Assembly (NCBI GenBank): GCA_946186115.1
Contig: CAMHLV010000030.1
Span: 1-38,082 of the forward strand
DNA length: 38,082 bases
Reading direction: 5' to 3'
Source of the DNA: an uncultured Prevotella sp.
Lineage (GTDB): Bacteria; Bacteroidota; Bacteroidia; Bacteroidales; Bacteroidaceae
The position numbers and the translations under genes were made by a program. Below the pieces are notes generated by a model. The model worked only from the letters and a program-made list of their open reading frames with translations, searched no databases and was not told the origin of the DNA. This document shows, in pieces, positions 20,017 to 26,996 of this stretch (its first letter is position 1; each line of letters opens with the position of its first letter).

Positions 20017-20046
20017 TTAGAAATTAGGAATTAGAAATTAGGAATT
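20017..20046 (+). repeat. ATTAGAA/ATTAGGA 7-nt tandem repeat before the aldo/keto reductase
   Basis: The spacer between the polyferredoxin and the reductase consists of alternating 7-nt units ATTAGAA and ATTAGGA (two of each), ending directly at the ATG at 20047. It resembles in style the 8-nt ATTGAAGA arrays elsewhere in the window. Confidence 0.65.
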
Positions 20047-21471
20047 ATGATTACCAAAGAGGATAAGAATATAACGCGCCGTAATTTCCTGAAGGTCTTC
20101 GGTGGCGGAGCGATAGCCACAGCTGCCGTTCTCACAGGATGCAAGTCTCGCCAGAAGACCAAGGCCGTCGAAGAATACAAGAAGCAGGTAGAACCACCTG
20201 TGGGCAAGATGACCTATCGCACCAATCCAAACAACGGCGACAAAGTGTCGCTGCTCGGCTATGGCATGATGCGCCTGCCGTCGAAGACAGAGAACAAAGA
20301 CGACTACGACCAGGAAATGATAAACCAGCAAGTTGACTATGCCATAGAACACGGTCTCAACTACTTCGATACAAGTCCCGTTTACTGTCAGGGCAAGTCG
20401 GAGGCCTGCACAGGAATAGCACTGAGCCGCCACAAAAGGTCGGAATATTTCGTTGCCACAAAGCTGTCGAACTTCAACCCTGCAACGCATAGCCACGAGG
20501 CCAGTGTCGCCATGTACAAGAACTCGATGAAGGAGTTGCAGGTAGATTATATCGACTACTATCTGTTGCATGCCATAGGTGGCGGAATGGATGAGTTCAA
20601 TAGCCGTTACATCGACAACGGTATGATGGACTATCTCATGAAGGAGCGCGAGGCAGGGCGCATCCGCAACCTTGGATTCTCATTCCACGGCTACAAGAAT
20701 GTTTTCGACGAGGTGCTTGCCATGCACGACAAATACCACTGGGACTTCGTACAGATAGAGCTCAACTACCTCGACTGGAACTTTGCCGACGAGATCAATT
20801 CACGCAATGTAGATGCCAGCTATCTGTATCAGGAGCTGCAGAAGTACGGAATCCCCGCCGTCATAATGGAGCCGCTCTTGGGAGGCCGCCTGGCTAACCT
20901 GCCGCAGTTTATGGTCACCGAACTGAAACAGCGCGACCCACAACGCAGTGTAGCCTCATGGGCTTTCCGCTATGCAGGAACCCCCAAGGGAGTGCTTACC
21001 GTGCTTAGCGGCATGACCTATATGGAGCACCTCAAGGACAATCTGCTGTCATACTGTCCGCTCACTCCGCTTACCGACGGCGAGCAACGCTATCTTGACA
21101 AAGAGGTGGCAGAGCGGATAGTAGGTCTTGAGAACATCCCTTGCAACGACTGCAAATACTGTATGCCTTGCCCCTACGGAATCGATATTCCCGCCATCTT
21201 CATACATTACAACAAATGCAAGAACGAAGGCACTCTCCCACTCGACAAAGGCGACAAGGAGTACAGGCGACTGCGCTGTCAGTATCTCATCGGCCTAGAA
21301 CGCGCCGTACCCAAGCTGCGGCAAGCCGACCACTGTATCGGCTGTGGTCAGTGTGAGCCCCACTGTCCTCAAAACATCCGGATAGCCCGCGAACTTCACA
21401 AAATAAGTGACTATGTCGAGGCACTGAAGCAGAACACGCTGACGCGCTCTAAAGACGTCCAAAAAGAATAG
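20047..21471 (+). CDS. Tat-exported aldo/keto reductase lipoprotein with C-terminal 4Fe-4S domains
   Basis: The N-terminus has a twin-arginine motif TRRNFLK (10-16), a hydrophobic stretch and a lipobox LTGC (29-32), so it is predicted to be a folded, lipid-anchored envelope protein. The central aldo/keto reductase domain keeps the catalytic tetrad Asp108, Tyr113 (DTSPVYCQGKSE), Lys139 (VATKLS) and His175 (LLHAIG). The C-terminal part adds two iron-sulfur motifs, Cys366-369-372-375 and Cys430-433-436-440. This is the 474-residue AKR plus ferredoxin type. Since free NADPH is not expected in the periplasm, electrons may come from the polyferredoxin encoded 42 nt upstream; that is inference. The substrate is unknown. 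A lack of terminator between tatC, polyferredoxin and this gene supports one operon. Confidence 0.87.
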   Translation: MITKEDKNITRRNFLKVFGGGAIATAAVLTGCKSRQKTKAVEEYKKQVEPPVGKMTYRTNPNNGDKVSLLGYGMMRLPSKTENKDDYDQEMINQQVDYAIEHGLNYFDTSPVYCQGKSEACTGIALSRHKRSEYFVATKLSNFNPATHSHEASVAMYKNSMKELQVDYIDYYLLHAIGGGMDEFNSRYIDNGMMDYLMKEREAGRIRNLGFSFHGYKNVFDEVLAMHDKYHWDFVQIELNYLDWNFADEINSRNVDASYLYQELQKYGIPAVIMEPLLGGRLANLPQFMVTELKQRDPQRSVASWAFRYAGTPKGVLTVLSGMTYMEHLKDNLLSYCPLTPLTDGEQRYLDKEVAERIVGLENIPCNDCKYCMPCPYGIDIPAIFIHYNKCKNEGTLPLDKGDKEYRRLRCQYLIGLERAVPKLRQADHCIGCGQCEPHCPQNIRIARELHKISDYVEALKQNTLTRSKDVQKE

Positions 21472-21476
21472 CAAGC

Positions 21477-21494
21477 ATACCAATCATTTGGTAT
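21477..21494 (+). terminator. Weak hairpin after the aldo/keto reductase
   Basis: ATACCAA (21477-21483), loop TCAT, TTGGTAT (21488-21494) is a perfect 7-bp stem 6 nt past the stop codon. No proper U-tract follows, so termination here is uncertain. Confidence 0.3.
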
Positions 21495-21541
21495 TATGTC
21501 AAAATATTCATGATATTTGTTACTTTTTGAAAGAAAATCGC

Positions 21542-21570
21542 TTGTATTTAAAACATTTTTATTACTTTTG
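21542..21570 (+). promoter_or_regulatory. Promoter of the thioredoxin-like gene
   Basis: TTG (21542-21544), 18 nt, TACTTTTG (21563-21570): a good -7 box with a slightly short -33 spacing, about 30 nt before the ATG at 21601. It separates the thiol cluster from the Tat operon. Confidence 0.6.
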
Positions 21571-21600
21571 CGCCAAAATTCAACATTACTATTATTTATA

Positions 21601-22083
21601 ATGAGAAAATCACTTCTTGTAACTCTGCTTATATGCTGTGCCACAGCACTTTATGCACAATTGCCTAAGACTGTGCTTAAGGACATCAGCGGTAAGGCCG
21701 TATCTACCGATACGCTATCCAACAACGGCAAACCCATTATCGTCGATTTCTTTGCCACATGGTGTAAGCCTTGCAATCGCGAGCTCGACGCCATTGCAGA
21801 AGTTTATGACGACTGGCAGCAGGAAACAGGAGTTAAAATTATTGCCGTCAGCATCGACCAGGCCCAGAACATCAACAAGGTGAAGCCTCTCGTCGATAGT
21901 CATGGATGGGAATACGAAGTACTGCTCGACCCTAACGGAGACTTCAAGCGTGCCTTGGGCATCCAGATGATTCCCTACGTGATGATTGTCGATGGCAAGG
22001 GACAGATTGTTTACAAGCACAACGGCTATACAGACGGTGCAGAAAATGAAATAATAGAGAAAGTAAGAGAACTCGTCAAGTGA
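21601..22083 (+). CDS. Secreted TlpA-like thioredoxin
   Basis: This 160-residue protein has a signal peptide (1-19, ending ALYA before QLPK), so it works in the periplasm. The thioredoxin active site is WCKPC (Cys55, Cys58) in FFATWCKPCNREL, typical of the TlpA/ResA class, and the cis-proline loop is QMIPYVMIVDGKGQIVYKH. Such proteins usually reduce or exchange disulfides in envelope proteins. The start is ATG 21601; an upstream in-frame extension overlaps the promoter and is not used. The following gene starts at a GTG overlapping the stop (GTGA), which indicates coupling. The three Omp28-type proteins downstream also carry CxxC. Confidence 0.9.
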   Translation: MRKSLLVTLLICCATALYAQLPKTVLKDISGKAVSTDTLSNNGKPIIVDFFATWCKPCNRELDAIAEVYDDWQQETGVKIIAVSIDQAQNINKVKPLVDSHGWEYEVLLDPNGDFKRALGIQMIPYVMIVDGKGQIVYKHNGYTDGAENEIIEKVRELVK

Positions 22084-23726
22084 AACAGTTATTGACCATA
22101 TTATTCTGTCTCTGGGGCTCTGTCATCTATGCCCAGGAACAGCAAGGGATAACACTCTCGGGTAGCATCCAGAGCGACATGCTCGTGCCTGAGAACGACA
22201 AGGAGACAGGAGCGGCAAAAACCGAGGATTTTCTTACCAACACCTATGCAGAGCTACAACTGCAGAGCAAATACATTGATGCCGGTGCACGCCTGGAATA
22301 CATGGAGCACCCTCTGCCCGGCTTTGAAAACGACTTCAAGGGCTGGGGCGTTCCCAACTTCTGGGTAAAGGGAAAACTCGGTGAACATGAACTCACTCTG
22401 GGCACCTTCTACGAGCAGTTCGGTTCGGGCTTCATCCTCCGCACCTATGAGGAGCGTACGCTGGGCATCGACAACTCGCTGTTAGGCGGGCGCATAGTGA
22501 TAAAACCCGTGCAGGGCCTTACCATTAAAGCACTGTCGGGAAAGCAGCGCAGATATTGGAGTTGGAACAAGTCGCTCATCAGCGGTGCTGATGCCGAGAT
22601 TCAGATAGAAGAGTTCCTCCCCTCGTTGCAGCAGCACGACACCCATATCATGGTAGGTGCCTCATGGGTGAACAAATATGAAGACAACGACCCTGGCGTG
22701 TATTACACCCCAGTCTATCGAGTCAACTTCCCCAAATATGTCAATGCCTGGGACGTACGCGCCAGCCTGAACCACGGACCGTGGAGCCTGCTGGCCGAAT
22801 ATGCCCATAAGGGAGCCGACCCGTCATTTGCCAACGGATTCATCTTCCGCAAAGGATCTGCCGCCATGCTCTCCGGCTCTTATTCCAAGAAAGGCCTCAG
22901 CATCCTTCTCCAGGCTAAGCGCAGCGAGAACATGTCGTTCAAGAGCACCAACGACGTGAATAAGGCCAACGGCATCTCGTCGGCCATCAACCATCTTCCT
23001 GCATTCACGCAAGACCAGACATACGCTCTGGCAGCCCTCTACCCCTATGCCACCCAGTTGGGAACGGGCGAATGGGCCTACCAGGCTGAATTGGGATACA
23101 ACATCAAGCGCAACACACCGTTAGGAGGCCGCTACGGCATGAATGTCAAGGTCAACTACTCTTATGTTCGCGCTATCGACCGCCAGCCGATAGACAGCGA
23201 CAACCCCATCGACCAGACTGACGGCTATACCTCGTCATTCTTCAAATGGGGCGACGATACCCACTATCAGGATTTCGACATCACCCTCACGCGTAAGATG
23301 TCAAAGGCGTTCAAGCTGAGCCTCATGTATATGAACCAGCAGTACAACAAGACCATTGTCGAGGGCGAGGGAGGCATGGTGCGCTCCAACATCTTCATAG
23401 CCGACGGCAAATACCAGTTCTCTCCCAAGACCACTCTGCGAGGCGAGGTGCAGTATCTCTCTACCAAGGATGATGAGGGCGATTGGATTTACGGATTGCT
23501 CGAACTGTCGCTGGCACCGCACTGGATGCTGACAGCAAGCGACATGTACAACGCTGGAACAACCCATATCCACTACTATCAGGGACTTGTAACATGCAAT
23601 ATCGGTCAGCACCGCATACAAGTAGGCTATGGCCGCACACGTGCCGGCTACAACTGCTCAGGAGGCGTATGCCGCTACATACCCGCCCAGAAGGGTTTCA
23701 CCGTTTCATATAATTACAATTTCTGA
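22080..23726 (+). CDS. DUF6029-type outer membrane beta-barrel protein
   Basis: This 548-residue protein has a signal peptide (cleavage after VIYA, about residue 18) and a pattern of alternating hydrophobic and aromatic residues with many Tyr/Trp/Gly, and it ends in aromatic FTVSYNYNF, all signs of an outer membrane beta-barrel. I associate it with DUF6029, a Bacteroidota family of unknown function usually next to Omp28 and TlpA-like genes. The start is GTG at 22080, overlapping the thioredoxin stop by 4 nt; no better ATG is near. Two cysteines (GYNCSGGVCRYIP) occur near the C-terminus and could form a disulfide. Confidence 0.75.
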   Translation: MKQLLTILFCLWGSVIYAQEQQGITLSGSIQSDMLVPENDKETGAAKTEDFLTNTYAELQLQSKYIDAGARLEYMEHPLPGFENDFKGWGVPNFWVKGKLGEHELTLGTFYEQFGSGFILRTYEERTLGIDNSLLGGRIVIKPVQGLTIKALSGKQRRYWSWNKSLISGADAEIQIEEFLPSLQQHDTHIMVGASWVNKYEDNDPGVYYTPVYRVNFPKYVNAWDVRASLNHGPWSLLAEYAHKGADPSFANGFIFRKGSAAMLSGSYSKKGLSILLQAKRSENMSFKSTNDVNKANGISSAINHLPAFTQDQTYALAALYPYATQLGTGEWAYQAELGYNIKRNTPLGGRYGMNVKVNYSYVRAIDRQPIDSDNPIDQTDGYTSSFFKWGDDTHYQDFDITLTRKMSKAFKLSLMYMNQQYNKTIVEGEGGMVRSNIFIADGKYQFSPKTTLRGEVQYLSTKDDEGDWIYGLLELSLAPHWMLTASDMYNAGTTHIHYYQGLVTCNIGQHRIQVGYGRTRAGYNCSGGVCRYIPAQKGFTVSYNYNF

Positions 23727-23733
23727 GACCGCT

Positions 23734-24516
23734 ATGAAGAATCTGTCTATATATATAATATGTGTACTGGCATCGTTGCTGGCATCCTGTGACGACATCG
23801 ACCGCAACGACCGGCTCATCTACGAGAAGCCGGCATCAGCAAAGCGCGCCGTGCTTATCGAAGACTTTACCGGTCAGCGCTGCGTCAACTGTCCTACTGC
23901 CACGAATGTCATAGAGCAGTTGCTCGAGACCTACGGCGACGAAGCTCTGATAGTAGTGGGAATCCACGGCGGACCGCTGAGTTTTGCCGGTAATGCCACC
24001 ACCTTAGGACTGGCCACCGACATCGGCAATGAATACTACGACCACTGGGGACTGCAATACCAGCCCGTGGGACTTGTTGACCGCCATAGTCCGATAGACT
24101 ATCCCGAATGGACATCAGCAATAAAAGAGGAACTGACAAAGCCTGCCCCCCTCAGTCTGAAGGCCGATGCAGCGGTTGATTCCGACGGGAATATCAGCAT
24201 CCATATAGAAGCCTACGGCACCGATGGCAGCACCAGCGGCAAGCTGCAGGTATGGCTGCTCGAGGATGGCATCACAGCTCTGCAGATGATGCCCGACGGC
24301 ACAGCCAACCGCAATTATGTCCACAACCATGTATTGCGCACTCCCGTCAACGGGACTTGGGGCGAGAATTTCAGCATCGGCGAGGGCGAAAGCAAGAACT
24401 TCGAGTATATCCAACAGCCCGACGATGCCTGGGATATCAGCCAGCTGAGCATAGTGGCTTTTGTGTACAACGACAATGGAGTGCAGCAGGCGACAAAAGT
24501 AGAATTGAAAAATTGA
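23734..24516 (+). CDS. Omp28-related lipoprotein with CxxC
   Basis: This 260-residue protein has a lipobox LASC (Cys19), so it is a predicted envelope lipoprotein. The Omp28-type thioredoxin-like segment reads VLIEDFTGQRCVNCPTATNV with Cys50 and Cys53. The rest is beta-rich with the GVHGG-like IVVGIHGGPL and the TWGENFSIG segment shared with the longer paralogues. I set the start at ATG 23734; the upstream frame lies inside the preceding gene. The last codons (VELKN and stop) fall inside the ATTGAAGA array that begins here. Its function is unknown; a surface thiol or adhesion role is inferred from the motif and family. Confidence 0.83.
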   Translation: MKNLSIYIICVLASLLASCDDIDRNDRLIYEKPASAKRAVLIEDFTGQRCVNCPTATNVIEQLLETYGDEALIVVGIHGGPLSFAGNATTLGLATDIGNEYYDHWGLQYQPVGLVDRHSPIDYPEWTSAIKEELTKPAPLSLKADAAVDSDGNISIHIEAYGTDGSTSGKLQVWLLEDGITALQMMPDGTANRNYVHNHVLRTPVNGTWGENFSIGEGESKNFEYIQQPDDAWDISQLSIVAFVYNDNGVQQATKVELKN

Positions 24517-24561
24517 AGAATTGAAGAATTGAAGAATTGAAGAATTGAAGAATTGAAGAAT
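24504..24561 (+). repeat. ATTGAAGA octanucleotide array (about 7 units)
   Basis: ATTG-led 8-nt units begin at 24504, 24512, 24520, 24528, 24536, 24544 and 24552 (the first is ATTGAAAA). The array contains the stop codon of the lipoprotein gene and ends at the spacer before the next gene. Because 8 is not a multiple of 3, every forward frame meets a TGA. Confidence 0.9.
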
Positions 24562-24564
24562 TAA

Positions 24565-24572
24565 TATATTTG
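24565..24572 (+). promoter_or_regulatory. Possible TAnnTTTG box directly before an ATG
   Basis: TATATTTG matches the -7 consensus but ends only 3 nt before the ATG at 24576. If used, the transcript would be leaderless. It may be chance in an AT-rich spacer. Confidence 0.3.
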
Positions 24573-24575
24573 CGT

Positions 24576-25184
24576 ATGAAACATTTCTTTACCCTAATCA
24601 TCGGACTCATGGCAGTCCTTACATCACAAGCACAGACCATAGAAATCAGATACCAGGGCCAGAGCGTTGCCGACGGATCTACGATTACTATTGCTGCCGA
24701 GGAAGATGCCTTCGGCGTATTGTCGTGCGAGACCAATCCCGCCAGCAATCCCAACAATGGCCTAATGCTGAAGCTTGTCAGCGGAAGTTCAGCCGATATT
24801 TTCTCTTCAATAGAGATAGCCGAGAACACCATGAATGCCGAGGCACAGTGGTGCATAGGAGGCGAGTGTGTTCCCTTCCCCAAGCCTATGGGCCCCGTGA
24901 ACCCTTCGCTCGAAAAGAATTTCACCCTCACCGGTGAGATGCAGGTGCAGTTTGATGCCATCAACATCAAGGAAACAGGTCACATGAAAGCCACCCTGAT
25001 AGTGATAAACGGCGAAGAGGCCCACTATGTTGACATACTGTTTACCAACGGTGAGTCAGCAGGACTCTCGCATCTCACTTCCGACGGCAACCCCCATACA
25101 TACTATAGCCTCAGCGGCTGTCGCACCGACAAGCCCTCCAAGGGTATCTATATCACTGGCCGTCGCAAAGTAATCATAAAGTAA
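24576..25184 (+). CDS. Secreted protein of unknown function with type IX-like tail
   Basis: This 202-residue protein has a signal peptide (about 1-19, VLTSQAQ). I do not recognise the central part. Two cysteine pairs are visible (GVLSCETN and EAQWCIGGECVPFP), and the C-terminal 30 residues (YYSLSG, SKGIYITGRRKVIIK) look like the short sorting tails of type IX-secreted or surface proteins in Prevotella. I start at ATG 24576; a TTG two codons upstream lies in the possible promoter. It stands between two Omp28-type genes and is probably part of the same cluster. Weak resemblance only; function unknown. Confidence 0.75.
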   Translation: MKHFFTLIIGLMAVLTSQAQTIEIRYQGQSVADGSTITIAAEEDAFGVLSCETNPASNPNNGLMLKLVSGSSADIFSSIEIAENTMNAEAQWCIGGECVPFPKPMGPVNPSLEKNFTLTGEMQVQFDAINIKETGHMKATLIVINGEEAHYVDILFTNGESAGLSHLTSDGNPHTYYSLSGCRTDKPSKGIYITGRRKVIIK

Positions 25185-25223
25185 TAACATATTAAATATC
25201 ATAATCATAACACTTGACTAATT

Positions 25224-26966
25224 ATGAAGAAATTTTTACTCCTGTCAACAGCACTATTGCTGACATTGTGTGCCAAAGCAGACGACCAGATGTTGTGGGG
25301 CTATTTCCTCGAGAGCGATGAAGTACAGTACCTGTCAACTGGTAAGGCCGAGACCTATCATTGTGCCATATACATTCCCGAAAACCACGAGATTGTTGGT
25401 CCCAGCACCATCATGCAACTGCGCACGTCGCTAACAAGAACATCCAACATCTCGATGTGCAAGATATGGATATCCAAGTCGCTACCGTCCTCGCCCGACA
25501 ATGCCGACTATGTACAGAATATTGAGGTGAATCGCCTGACAAATGGCGTCAACAACTTCAACCTCAACACTCCATACGTCGTCAACAACAAGGGTATCTA
25601 CGTAGGCTTCTCTTTCACCACACGCCTTCCGCTCGGAGCATGCATCCCCTGCGGCGGCAACGGCATACCCAATGCCTTCTTCCTCAAGACGTCGAGCACT
25701 ATCACGACTTGGCAGACCTACACCTCATACGGAAAGATGGCCATCCAGCTGTTGCTACAAGGCGGCACCTATCCCGACAACAGTGCTACCCCGTCAGGTT
25801 TTGGTCCCCTGCTGCTGAAGCCAGGCGAGAGCAAAGATGTTGATATCACCATCACCAACCAAGGCAGAGACGCTATCCACAACATCTCATACACCATAAG
25901 CTCTGATGAGTCAACGTCAGACGAGAAGACCGTTACCACCGATCCTACCACATACGGCGCAACGACTTCAATACCCATCACCTTCAAAGCAGGCTCCACA
26001 GAGGGCACATCCATCAATACCCTGACTATCACCAAGGTCAACGGAAAGGCCAACACATCGAAGACACCAAGTTTTACTGGCAAAGTGATCACGGCCAGCA
26101 ATATGACCTCATGGCCCCGCAACGTGCTCATCGAGGAGTTTACCACCGAAAACTGCGGCTACTGTCCTGACGCAGCAGCAGGTCTGTCAAGCTTCATGAC
26201 CACCTATCCCGATCTGGCCAGCCGCACAGCCGTAGCATGCCATCATTCAGGCTACTACGACGACTGGCTCACCATTGATGCCTCGCTGAGCTACGAGTGG
26301 TTCTACAATGGCAGCACCTATGCCCCCGCATTCATGTGGGACCGCTATACCGCCAATGGCGACACCCCGGTAGAAAGCCGCCCAAGCAATGCTGCTGGCT
26401 ATAAGGCAAAGGTTGAAAGCCGCATTGCCGATCCCTCATATGCCAACATCGAGCTGTCGGCAGATTTCAATAGCGACAAGAGCGCCATCAGCGTCACTGC
26501 CGACTGTGAGCGCAGCTGGGAATTCAGCAGAGACCCCGCCCGCATCACACTCTTCCTCACCGAGGACAACATCACAGCCAAGAGCCAGTCGGGAGCAAGC
26601 GGCACATTCATTCACCAGCATGCATTGCGTGCCGTCAACGAGACATGGGGCAGCCCGCTCGAATGGAATGCCGACAAGGCCCAATACACCTATACGTTCA
26701 ATGTCAACAAAGACTGGAAGACCGACGATCTGAAGGTGATAGCATTCATCTCTGAGTATAACAGCGAAAAGCCCTCCGATTGTAAGGTAGAGAATGCCGT
26801 AGTGGTAAAGCCCTCATCGGCATCATCAGTCAACACTATCACTACTGTCAACAGCCACGATGTGAAGCGCTACACCATCGACGGCCGACAGATCTCTGCT
26901 CCACAGCGCGGTCTCAACATCATCAAGACCGCCGAAGGCAAGACCGTGAAAGTTCTTGTCAGATAA
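25224..26966 (+). CDS. Omp28-domain secreted protein with CxxC and type IX-like tail (copy 1)
   Basis: This 580-residue protein has a signal peptide (about 1-19, ending CAKA before DDQ). The N-terminal half is a beta-rich region (DQMLWGYF to about 280) and is followed by the Omp28 domain WPRNVLIEEFTTENCGYCPD with Cys311 and Cys314 in a thioredoxin-like CGYC, then CHHSGYYDDWL. The C-terminus (YTIDGRQISAPQRGLNIIKT and then GKTVKVLVR) resembles type IX secretion C-terminal domains, so the protein may be displayed on the surface. It is a close relative of the next gene with the same architecture and an almost identical tail. Function unknown. Confidence 0.85.
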   Translation: MKKFLLLSTALLLTLCAKADDQMLWGYFLESDEVQYLSTGKAETYHCAIYIPENHEIVGPSTIMQLRTSLTRTSNISMCKIWISKSLPSSPDNADYVQNIEVNRLTNGVNNFNLNTPYVVNNKGIYVGFSFTTRLPLGACIPCGGNGIPNAFFLKTSSTITTWQTYTSYGKMAIQLLLQGGTYPDNSATPSGFGPLLLKPGESKDVDITITNQGRDAIHNISYTISSDESTSDEKTVTTDPTTYGATTSIPITFKAGSTEGTSINTLTITKVNGKANTSKTPSFTGKVITASNMTSWPRNVLIEEFTTENCGYCPDAAAGLSSFMTTYPDLASRTAVACHHSGYYDDWLTIDASLSYEWFYNGSTYAPAFMWDRYTANGDTPVESRPSNAAGYKAKVESRIADPSYANIELSADFNSDKSAISVTADCERSWEFSRDPARITLFLTEDNITAKSQSGASGTFIHQHALRAVNETWGSPLEWNADKAQYTYTFNVNKDWKTDDLKVIAFISEYNSEKPSDCKVENAVVVKPSSASSVNTITTVNSHDVKRYTIDGRQISAPQRGLNIIKTAEGKTVKVLVR

Positions 26967-26996
26967 GCCCCGCTAAATCAACGAGACTTACCAAAT

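Noticed and set aside
24437..24970. Minus-strand frame of 177 codons over the octanucleotide array
   Set aside because: Its repeated SSILQFFN residues are just the array translated; the rest is antisense to the 24576 gene.
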